Assembly: GCA_030533445.1 (NCBI GenBank)
Contig: CM060081.1
Coordinates: 2,375,315-2,439,314, forward strand
Source of the DNA: Cyprinodon diabolis
Taxonomy: Eukaryota; Chordata; Actinopteri; Cyprinodontiformes; Cyprinodontidae
DNA length: 64,000 nucleotides
Direction of reading: 5' to 3'
Part shown: positions 39,501 to 51,500 of the stretch, piece after piece
How the letters are laid out: every line of letters starts with the position of its first letter
Numbering within the stretch: position 1 is the first letter of the stretch
Notes under the pieces: generated by a model
What the model saw: the letters and a program-made list of their open reading frames with translations, nothing else
The model's database searches: none
Told to the model about the DNA's origin: nothing
Position numbers and translations under genes: made by a program

Positions 39501-42500
39501 TGTCTGAAAAAAAATACTCATCAATAAGTCACACATTAGATAAACTATTTAAAACCAAAAGAAAGACAGAGGCAGAGCTATGAAAATGTTATTCAAAGAG
39601 CTTTTAGATAAAGCAGTTAGTTCAGGTTAGATTCAGCTTCACTGATTAGTGTGCAGACCATGTTACTGTCAGAACTACAGGGTTAACAGGAAGCAGGTCT
39701 CCATCACAGAAACAGACTCACCACCGTAGGGGTCGGATGCATTGTGAGACGTGTCATTGTATGGCTCCGCTGGAAACAGCAGGCAAAAAAAACTGCTTAT
39801 CAGTTCAAACTTTGGCTAAATCAGAAAGTTTTACTGAGCACTTAGAAAAAACCTGGAAGTCTTTAGGTGACCTTTTTAAAATTACCCGTTGTATTACGTC
39901 ATGTCTAGACAAACTTACACTAAAGATAGTATATAATAATCTGATTAAACTACAGCAACCTGCCATGGAGAGAGAAGATGATAATAAACATTCAATCAAA
40001 AGTGGCTTCTTTAAAAGAAATGGCGGACTGTTAGCCAGACAGTTTAAAAACCACAAACATTGACTCCTCTTTAGAGGAGGCTTTGCTCTTACGGGGGTTG
40101 GGGGGTGAATCAAAATTCAGCCGAGGGGTGAATACACTGAATACAAATGACACAAAAACCATTAAAAAAATTATACCTTTTAAAGTTTTATAATCATACA
40201 ATCCTTTAATATTGTCCTATTGGAAAATTGAAGGAGTGAAAACAAATTGTATTTAACCTATTGTTGCACCGATACCGATACCAGTATCGGACGGGGTGCC
40301 GATACTGCCCTAAAATGGTGGTATCGATATCGGCGAGTACCAACAAATAGGGCAGCGATACCATTTTGAGAGCCATAAGTTTATTCAACTATTGTCACCC
40401 ACTCCTGGTAGGCAATAAAAAGTTCTACTGGATTCACTTTGTATTAGATTTTTTCCTGCTTCACAAAGGTAGGCAGCAGCTTGACAAAGCTGTGATGGCA
40501 ATTATTTTACATTATTATGGTATCGGTATCGGCCGATACTGCACAGCCAGGTATCAGGTATCGGTATCGGGGCCAAAAAATGGCAACACTAATTTAGACC
40601 AACACACAACAAACCTTCATAAAATATTTTCATAACTTTTTTGATAATACATCGAATACCAACAAGTTGAATGACGCCTCTGTCATGACCTGAGGGGGTC
40701 TGTGTCACTTTCACCAACACTAAACAACGTAGATGAGGGTGGCAGTAACCCTGCCACACAAAACAACTCCAAATGTGCTGACTGCTTTACGGCATATATC
40801 ACTTAACCATTCGTTGTAAAGACGGAAGTCAATGCCACTAAATTTCCCTGAGACACTGTGTATTTGAGGAAACTGTCCAGGGTTGATATTGGCAGGACTC
40901 CTGTTTTGTGTCTGTGTTTTCTGTGTTTGTCTCCCTTCTTCCACCAGGAGGCGCCTGGTTCTGGTCCGCCTCCTCACACACCTGTGGATGGTTTCCTCAC
41001 GGAGTGTTCTTAAGCTGCTGACTGCCACTACTTCGACGCCAGAGTGTTTGCCAGTTTAGGGTACTCTAGCCAAGCTGAGTTTTCTGAGTCAAGCTGAGTT
41101 TTTGTCAACCTGAGTTTAACTTTGTTTGTCTTTGCCTCTTGGCAGGAAGTTGTCCTGCTAACTGGATTTCTCGGACCTTCTCTCCCTGGAAGGAACTGAG
41201 CTTCAAACTGAGCTGGGATTCAAACAGGAGGTTTCGATCCACTTTCTCCAAGAGATCGTTTGAGCTTTCAATGACAAAGGGATTATTCTCCACAACGACC
41301 CGTTCAAGTACCGCAGGAAATCTGAGTGGCAGTCAGTTTCTCCGTTCTCCAACTATCAACAGCATTCTGGGTAAAACCTGTTCCACCCTCCACTGAATCA
41401 GACAAACACTGGAACCACAGCACACAGACAGGAGTCAAGAACACAACAACTTCTCTGGAAACGTGAGTCGGCAACCAAAATCTCTTCTCCAAGTTTCACG
41501 AGTCAAATTCCCCACTGAGCCTGAACTAACCGCTGGGTCTTCCCCTCACTTTGCAGTGTTCTGAGCAACGCTTCTCCCCCTGTTTACTTCTTCAATAAAA
41601 CCTGCTAAACCTTTTACCTGGTCTCTCTGTTCAGTTTTCTTCATTTTTTGGGTCAGAACTTTGAAACATCATGACAGATATTCAGGCAATGCCACTCCTT
41701 CCTGCTGGGGTCTATACCTTTGTTTACTGTGAATACGTGTCATATTAAACTTTGAATGCTCTAAACTCATGTGAGGTAGAGGACAGGGCTGTGAAGGAAT
41801 ACTATATAAGAATTAAATGTTACTTAATTTCACATGGTCATCTGACATAGTCTCACCACAGTTAGATTTATTACCTCATCTCTCACAGCCACAGGAAATA
41901 GAAATGTTGTTCAATCTAACTGCAGGCTGTTGGGATCTGGAGATCTGCCACCTTTCTCCAGCAGAGGGCGCCCTGGGTCTCCTGAGCTGAAGCCACTGGC
42001 ACACCTGCGGCTGATCATCTCATCAGGAGACCAGCTTTATAAGCAGCAGCTGAACTTCCCTTCAGTGCCGGAGTGTTAGACTGGTTGTGGTTAGCAAACC
42101 TGAGCCAAGCCTGCATGTCTGGATCTCTGACTGCTCTGAAGAGCAAACTTGATCCTAACCAGTTTTTGTCCTCTCTGCATCCTAGGAAGACCTGATTGAA
42201 GCCTGGAGCTCTGGAGGAGCTTATTGTCTGAAACCTGCCTGCCTGATCTATGAAGCCAAACCTGAAGATCTACTGTCAGAATCTGCCAGCAGTTCTCAAG
42301 GAGAGAACTTGGAAATCAACTCAAGGTCTGAACCTCACTAGTCTGAAGCCAAGCCCTGCCGCTGCTAAGCCTCTGCTGAACCCTCAGTCTCTGGACCCTT
42401 CTGGTTCCCTCTCTCCACCGCTCAGTCTGAACCACCATCAGGTACAGATCAGTTCCAAGTTCAGTCAAGACTCTCCTGCTCCCTGGCTAACCTAACTGTC

Positions 42501-45500
42501 CCTCTCTGCAGAGAACCCTGTGATATCAGTCCCGGACCCGTTCCAGCATCGGTCCAAATAACTTTATTGTGTGCTTTCCTCAATAAACAGTTTAAACTTT
42601 TACTCTGTCTCCGTGGTGTTCTGCATTTGGGTTTAGCCCCTTAGACCCAACATGACACAGGCGACCTGCAGGCCTGGATTCTACCATGCTATGCACTGGT
42701 CCTCATGAGAAATGCTGTCTTCCTTTAGGTAAACAGTACAGCTTTTGTCCAGGGGGGAGCCCAAATCGACCAAAAGTGAAAGTTCTTTAGTACTGCTTTA
42801 AAGCCGTAGGGAAGCGGCCGTTCCAACCGTTGCATTTCCTAATTCTCCCGAGTGGTGCCCGACTTTACACGAATGAATAAAGTGAATGTGATTGGTCGAT
42901 TATCAAGGGGGCGGGATTGTTGTGGCGGAAGGTTCGCAAGCAAGTTTGGTTGTGGCCGTTTTGTCGGAGGCATCTTACTAACCAGTTAGCAACTTAGTGC
43001 TAGCAGGTTCCCAATGGGAAATTCCATTGGGACCAAGTAGCACTAAATTGGTGACTTAGAAACGACGCTGTCAAGGAACGCTATGGACAGCGGAAACATG
43101 CAAGAGGAGGAGAGTTTAGTGTCGGAGGTCGTGGATGAGTCTCCTCCGTCATCCATTTTTTATTTAGAGGAGGAAAGCGGGGACGAAGATGTTGTGGAAG
43201 AGGACGCCAGGGCGGCAGAAGCTTGGTTTGGTGTAGAAGGCTTCCAGCCGTACATGTTTGAGCCCTTGCCTCGCAACGCTGCCAGTTCTGTTAGCTCTAC
43301 GCCTGCCGAAGACACAGACGTCCATCCCCGTGAACACTGGGACGCAACTCAATGTGTTGATATATGATTGGCGTAATTTATATGTTCAGGCTGACGTATA
43401 ACTAAAACAGATTTTAGGACAGATTTTTTCTAACTTTTTGGTCAATATGGTCTGACAAAGAGTACATTTAGATACATGCTTAGGCCAGAATGATTTCACA
43501 TTTAAATATGACTTCCCTGTGATTTTAAAGCAACACTGTGTAACTTTAAGCCAGTAGGACTCTAGACAAAAAACTTTGTGGTTTAGACCCCCTACAGGCC
43601 AATGGCAGCACTGCACTCTCTTAGAGGGGAAGGGATCTGCCAACTAGATCCGGAAAAGTCTTCCAACAGGAACTGCCTCTGTCTCAGCTCTTCAGAGAAG
43701 CTCCTCCTAACTTCAGATCCAACTGTAGAAAAACGGCTGACAGAGCAGCCAGCTGGCTTCCAATTAACATGAGAAAAATAACGCTGCCTCTGCTGTTTGG
43801 TCAGAGATAACCAGCTGATTGACGGGGCATCACAGACAGAACCCGTATTGGTCCAAAATTAGATCCTAAAAGCAGAGCAGGTGGTGCTTTTGTTTTTATA
43901 CTTACTGGTTTGAACCCTGAGGTTGAAGGGGTTCTTCTGCTGGATGGTTTGTGTGAAGGGGAAGCGAGCGTTGCAGCAATAGTCTGTTTGTCCATCTTCA
44001 ACTAAAACATTTGAGAAATAGAGGTCTCCATTGAGACCCATGGAGACTCTGCTGTCCTGAGGAATGGTTGCCATATCTGTTGGACCCAAGAGAAGAACCA
44101 GTTAGCACTGGGGAAGAACAAACCGAAACTCGATGCTGCTTTCACTTTTAAAAAAATAAAATATCTTTGAAAAAAGGTGTTTATAAAAGTGTAAAAAAAA
44201 TTCTAGCATTATAGTAAACATGAACAGGGAGATGGTGTTTTTCATATTTTTTATTTTTTTGTCTACCCAGATGTTAGATTAGTTCAGGGGTCACTAACGT
44301 GGTGCCCACAGGCACCAAGGGGCCCTCAAGACACACCGGGGTCCTCAATGTCTTCTGAAAAACATTAGAGCACCAGTGGGCTAAGTTTCAACTATAATTT
44401 TATTCTCTTGCTCTTCTTTTTTTAATCCTTTATAGAGCAGTTCCTCATATTAATCATATCTAAGTATTTAAAGCAATAAAAAAACGACAATATCAGAAAG
44501 AAAATTTGGGAAATTAAAAGAAACCTTAAAAATCTGTTTATTATGCATGAAGTAAAGGTTTAGGTCCTGCATTTCTCTCCCCTTTTTCCATCATTCTGCT
44601 TCATTCTATCTCTATTCTCCCACTCTGCAGAATCTGTTAGTTCAATCTCTAACGTTCTGCTCTCTCTGCTTTTTCTCATAGTAGCTTCATCTGGTCTGTT
44701 CCTGTCTGGCTGTGACTCCATCCTGGAGAGAAATATCAGCTGTGCTGCTGCCATCAACACCTTTGTTTCTAGATGTTGGAGCTTGGCCTGTTTTCCAGTG
44801 TAGTCCTGTTTCTCTAACTGGATGTGCTCTCTTCATCCTCTGAAATGGGAGCTTGTCTGCCTGGCTGTGTGTTTCCTGGACGGGGCCGCCTGTGTAGCTG
44901 GTTGACAGTTGCCTTTTCTATCTATGCTTCTTTTTCTATGTCTGCTTCTGTCTCCTTGAACCCCAGTGGGCCTCAGCAGATGGCCGCTCACACTGAGCCT
45001 GGTTCTGCTGGAGGTTTCTTCCTGTTCAAAGAGAGTTTTTCCTCTCCACTGTCGCTACAAGCATGCTTAGTCTGAGGGATTGCCTCATTGCAATCAGCTA
45101 GTTTTCCTTAGATAGAAAACTTTGAATCAATTTGACTGGATGATCTGGTGAACTGGAAAGTGCCTTGAGATGATATAAATAAACTGACGTTAATTGGATT
45201 CTATGGCTGGATCAAAACATGAGCAAATATGCAAAGTAGGTGATAACATCATTTAGCTACTTGTAGGACAGCTAATAGTGACTTTTCTCCATCCTTAGGG
45301 CCCCCCAGTGTCATGCTAAAGTAGAAGGCATCGATATGTTAGTGGAAAGGTCAAGCAATATCTGCCTCACATAAAGTTAAATTGCTTTACCAGATTCTTA
45401 TGTCACAAATGTAATACAAGCTTGAGAGTCATGCAGCCTTGTCATTCTACATGGTGTAATGTCAGTCTACGTTTCTACACTCTCCCTGGTCATGACTGAA

Positions 45501-48500
45501 AATGGAGACCTCAGATGCAAAGGGATGGCTGGACAGAGCTAGTGTGAGGGCAAAGTTCAGAGTAGAGCCCTTCACAGCGACAGGAGTCCACTAAAGCTGG
45601 CTCATAGGTCCCTTATGGACGTCCCACTGGGAGGAGGTCCGCGGGACACCAGGGACATGCTGGTGGCTCCTGGTACACCCCTAGCTTATCCTAAACAGCT
45701 GCAGGAGCTGTTTAGGATGGGGGAAGTCTGGGGGTCTCGGCTGCCACTGTGACTCAGGCAAAGAGCTACATTTATATATATCACGATTTCATTTATGGCA
45801 ACTAATAGATAAGTGGTTTCAAAGTTATAGACAGCATGATTTGGTTTCTCTTTTCACTCTGGAGGATCAGTATTAGTTGATTAACAAAGGAAAAGCATAA
45901 ACCTTCCTCTAAATTCTCCCTTTAATGTGTCAAACGTGTGAAAGCAACTAAAGAACTCCTTTTATCCTCCAATAGGATTAAAGACAGAAATAAGGCATCC
46001 AGTGCCAACACTGCAGGGTTACTTTAATCAGATCCTCCAGCCAATGAAACGTCATGAACTTCATGACATTTATGACAGAATTCTGGTATAAAACATGTCA
46101 ACATATCAAACATACTAAGCTCCACCTTCCTGAAAAGTTTAAAAAAATCCACTGGACTTTGTTTCCAAGTTTGAAGAAGCATTGTATGTTTTTGAAAGTT
46201 GAAATCTTAGTCTGCCTTGTGACTATGACCTGGATGACTGAGAATCTTCAGCAGCATAAATCATAAAAACGAATAAGGAAAAGCTTTGCTTACTACTGTC
46301 CGCCCAGAATATGTATGGAGGAGGCAGGCCAGGGGGCGGGTGGCAGGGTAGGACCAGAGGGGAGCCTTCTGTCACTGTCACTGGGTCCAGCAATTCCTTA
46401 GGCCACAAGGGAGCCTCTGGAAAAAATGGCAACAACAAGAGGGTGAGACTCTAATCTATGAAGAAGTTTGATCTTCTAAAGAACTAAAGAAAGTCTCTTC
46501 TTACTAAATAAGATTTTATTTTGCACTTTGCACAAATAGGTCTACATGTTTAGGAGTAACTCAGTGATAGAAAGGTTCTTACTGGAGACCCGGAGCAGTA
46601 TTTTGTTGGACAGGGCCACTCCATAGTTATTGGTGGCAAAACACTGGTACTCTCCTTCGTAGTCCTCTGGTTTTCCTCCGGTTTTAAATCCGATCTCCAG
46701 AGTCCCTGAGCGTTTTTTCATTGTCACTCTGTGATCTTTGCCAATGTTGAAGAACTTCCCGTTTCTCCTCCATGTGAACCTGAGGGAGAGTTCCGTGAAG
46801 TCAGGGTTACAGTCCTAACACCGAGCATAAGAAAATAGAACATGAACCAATATCTTCTCCAGAACCTACAGTTACTATTCTAAAGACACACTTTACAGGC
46901 ATGTCTGAGTGTTCTATGTCTACTTTAGTCTTAAGGAAAAACTAAAGATGGATTCTGTTCGAAATGCCTCTGGGGCAAAGTCAGACAGAATACGGAGGCT
47001 GTAAAGGATCATCTGATCATAAATTCATATTTTTCTTAGGTATTATGGGAAAGAATGGCTGATTAACCTGTTTACTGTCCCGTCAGTAGAATATACGTAG
47101 TACTACAACAAGGCTACTGTCCACCATTACTATGGTTCTATATGGCAGGCTGGATCCTGCTGAGAATAGCAGCTAAATTATTTTATGGGCTGCACAGTGG
47201 CGCAGTGGGCAGCACTGTTGCCTTGCAGCAAGAAGGTTCTGGGTTTGATTCCCGGCCCAGGATCTTTCCACTTGAAGTTTGCATGTTCTCCCTGAGCATG
47301 CACTAGTTCTCTTTGGGTACTCTGGCTTCCTGCCACGGTCAAAAAACATGATTATTAGGTTAATTTTCCTTAGGTTGCCCCTGCAACAGACTGGCGACCT
47401 GTCCATGGTGCACCCCCCCCCCCCCCCCCCCCTCTTGCCCAAACACTGCTGGAGATATGTACGGGACCTACTGCGACTCTGACAAATACTAAATCCATGC
47501 ATAAACTCTACGATATTTTCAATCTATGCACGCAGCTACATCTCACACTGTACGACGAAACCGCAAGGTTTAAAAGTTCACAGCTCACGATACATGTTCT
47601 CAAACTGTGCCACCCGACGCTCTGATGCGATCTACCTGCTCACACTGTACGTCCAAAATCGACACTTTGGACTGTGCGCCGAGAGATGGCACTGGTCGGA
47701 CTCGTCAATCTGGTAGAATTAGAAGAAGAACTCCCTTGTTTGCGCATGCGCAGTGCTCGAGGTTCTGGTAAATCAGCTCGTAGCTCTGCTTCAACAGCAG
47801 GATTTGCCCACCGATACCTCACGACGGCCGACTTAATTTCAAACAGGCTTGATTTTCTCCGTCCCTTACGATTCCTGATGGGGAGGTGGTCGTTAGAGGC
47901 TGATGGCCCCTCATTATCCCCTGTATGCTACACAACCCAGGATGGGTGATGAGGCTGAAAGTCGGCCCGATCAAAAAATTCTCGGGTAAAGGGCAAAACA
48001 TTGTACAGTGTATGCCCGGCTAAAGCGGGGGAAGATGGATGGAATTTCCATAATTAACAAAATATAATAGAGGTTTTATTTTATGCATATTTGCCCTCTG
48101 CCAGAGGCTGCAGACACTCTAGGAAGCACTGAGCTAAAGGATGGATGCGGTTTGGTGTCGGAAAAACCGTCTCATATAAAATGGGCCAAAGCCAGAAGTG
48201 TGTGTGTTTGTGTGTGTGACGTGTGGCCATGTCTTTAACACCTGGTGGGGACATTTCCTAGGAATATGCTACATTTTGGGGACTCATAGGTACTTGTGGG
48301 AACAACTGGTCCCCATAAGGAAGGTTTCTTTTCTTGGGGTGGGGGTTAGGTTTAGGACTAAGGTGTGAATTGAGTTTAGGTTAGGTTTAGGGATAGGTAT
48401 GTGTTGGTAATGGTTAGGGTTAGGGCAAGGGTCACGGTTAGGCCATATAAATTAGTGGGAAATGAATGGAAGTCAATGGAAGGTCCCCACAAGAATATTG

Positions 48501-51500
48501 TGACACAGCGTGTGTGTGTATGTGTGTGCTTTGCTGCGTATTTTAATGTCAGAGCGATGACAATCGAAGGAGTCAGAGAAGGTCTTTTGGTAAAAATCTC
48601 ATCAGCATGAATGGTCAATTGAACGCATTATGGCAGCACAATGCTCCTCCTATGAAAAGAAAGGCCAGTTTGTGAGCATAGCAGTGAGCTGTGTGTGGGT
48701 GGATGTGGGTGAGTTAGAATGTGCATCTTACGTAAAGCTGGCCTGCGTCCACACAAAGACTGTCCCGTGTCCTGAGTGGTCATCCCCAGGATCACGTAAC
48801 TGAGTGTGAGCAGCGCATCACGGATAAATAGTTTCAGCAAGTGAGGTTAGGAAATCAGATTTTATGTATAAATAGACCCTTTAAAGAGTAAAAACAATAA
48901 AATGCTCTTGATTTCCTTATTTCTCTGGATTACTTCAAAATAAAAGGATCCTGTGATTGCCCGATATTATCCCCACTTTAAAAACAATCCAGGATGCTGT
49001 GGATATTCACTGCATTCATTTAGCTCCATTAGGAAGATGAGGAAGACTGACAGAAGGGGAACTAAGGCTGAGCTTATCAGTCACTGCAGGTGGAGCTTTC
49101 TATCAACATCCACATGGGAGAAAATACAATAAGCAGGACTTTGCTTAAAAAGAAAGCATCACAAACCAACAAACAGCAACAAGTCTTCCTTCTGGTTATG
49201 CCCTGGTTTTTAGACAATCCAATGATTTTGGATGTAAATGTTTGTCATGTGTTTGTGGTTACAGAGGCTGTTCCCTAATTAAATAATTTTATTTACAGTA
49301 TTACTTAGATCAATGGCTGATCTGCTTCAAACGTCACATATTGGATTAAAAAATGCTAAAACACTTCACTACAACAGGTGAAAAGAGCTGCTGTGAAGCG
49401 TCTGAAATAATAAATTCCAGAAACCACAGCGACAGTTCAGCACAAAATGACTGTTCTGACTCTTATCCTACGTTCACACCTAAAGCAGCAGAGGCAGCAG
49501 AAGCAGCTGGTTTACATGCAACATCAATGCATCAGGGCGTGTCAACCATTCAGATGTTGAGATGACCGCGGCGGAGCTCCGAGGCTAACCGCAGGCAGGG
49601 CTAACGTTAGCCGTCTGCAGCAGCCAGGGCTAACAAACGTTAGCACATTTGGAGAGGTTTGAAAATTAAAAGTCTAATAGCTCTGGAACTGTTAGAGGTC
49701 TGAAATTTTCAGCAGTTGTTGACATGATGCAGAATAAATGGTACGTGCCTGCTATAAAGCATGTCAAGAAGAAAAAAATAAACTTTGAATCATGTTTTAA
49801 CTGCAGCAGTTTAGGCTGTGTTTCAGTCACATTATTTTCATTTATATTTTTAGAAACTAGAAAGTGTTAGCTTTCAAATGATATATTACACATGGCCCTG
49901 TCACACCTTGCCGATTTATCCAGCGTATGCCTGACGTACCAGAATCTCCTAACCCTGTCCTACACAGAGTATTCATAGCGAGTCCAGAACTTCTGTCCAA
50001 CGACAGCCTAACTTAAGCTTCACGCAAGGCAGCGTAATGCCCATGAAATGATGCTTGTGCATCACTTAAAGCTGCCCCCCTCAGGCGCATCTCCTGAAGG
50101 GGCAGCAATGCGCCCGGAGGTGCCCGGCCTCCAGAAAAAGATCGCTTTGATCGTGGTATTAACCAAGCTGCTGCCCACCCGCCAAAAAAAAAAGAAGAAA
50201 GAAAAAGAAAGAAAGAAGGTTTTTGGTGGTGTGTTAGTGGTGGGCGTGAACGCAGGGAGGATCCATCACTCACCTTCTGGCTCCCCCTATGATGGGGATG
50301 AAGTCTGGAGGAGAACTGACGGTTTCCTCCTGTGAACCCCCTTTATACCAAAACGCTGCCAATACGCCATTATACAGTAGCTGGAAGTTAGAAAGATGTT
50401 CAGCGCTCGTCTGGAACACGTCAGATACGTTGATATGCGTTGGAGAGAAGTTCTAGATAAGTTACTCAGAGGTTTATGATAAGCTAGACGCCACGACTGA
50501 TGAGGAACTGACACTGAACGTACGTCAACCATCAGATAACTGACCTGGAACTGATGGCAGAGTTCGATTTTGTGGTCAACCGGGTTGATATGTCTTGTGA
50601 AAGCTTCCACTTCTTTTATCTGGATTTTGACGAATGTTTAATCCACATATCTAAACCAATGGCTTGGTCGTACGCCAAGATTATACAAGGTGATACAGGG
50701 GCGTACGTGTAATTTGGGCTTGGGTATGCAAAGAAAAGCGAGGATTAATTAAAATTAGGGTTATGTGTAAGAGGTTAAAGAACCTTTGAACGTAAAGAAC
50801 TGAAACAATGAGACACTTTAAATGTTCACGTAATTGAAAAAGATTCTGATGGTGGACATGTAGCCTGTTGAGTTTCATCACTGGTTGAAGATTTGAAACT
50901 GAATTTCCTGGACCAGAAACTGTGACTTGGTGTGTTTTGAAGTTTGCTGTGGATCTGTGAGTGTGCACTGCTTACGTCGGCACAGGGTTGCCTTTGGCTT
51001 CACACTCAATGACGATGGTGCTGTCTCTGGGGTCCACAATGTAGTCCTTGGCTGACTGTTTGGTTATGGTGGGGGGCTGCTTCACTGCAAAAAGTCCAGA
51101 AACACAAAACACTGACACATTGGGCCTACAGGAGTACAGGCAGAGAATAATATATTCTCATTTCTAACATGCATTAGCTCATTAATTGAACTACAGTAGC
51201 AGCCATTCAAAAGGGACGTTCCCAGTCAAACGCCAGCCTGACTGGCCGCCCACTTCCCTCCCCCGCCGGTGAGAGCTGAATCTTCTGTGTATTGTTCCTA
51301 AAAGTTCTTTTGAAGTAGGTGAAAGGTTACCAAGGAAGAAGGATAGTTTGAGCGAGGGGTTAAGGAAGCCATCGTTGTTAACCTGGAAAGAAATGTGTAA
51401 CAGAGGAGGTGGTCTTAGACAGAACCTTTCACCTACTTCCAAAGCACATTTAGGAACAATACCCAGAGGCAGTGTTCCTAAGATTTGAAATATCTTCTAA

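Noticed and set aside
42250..42495. 81-codon [19 protein letters not shown]
   Set aside because: It lies wholly inside a solo LTR with TG..CA ends and target duplication, so it is a chance frame.
47188..47260. tRNA gene at the head of the SINE-like repeat
   Set aside because: A/B-box-like words are present but no cloverleaf with matched acceptor stem could be made; it is treated as a SINE relic.
48395..48440. Telomere-like GGTTAGGGTTAGGG
   Set aside because: Only about two units inside a TTAGGTTTAGG-rich intronic repeat; it is not an interstitial telomere block of note.
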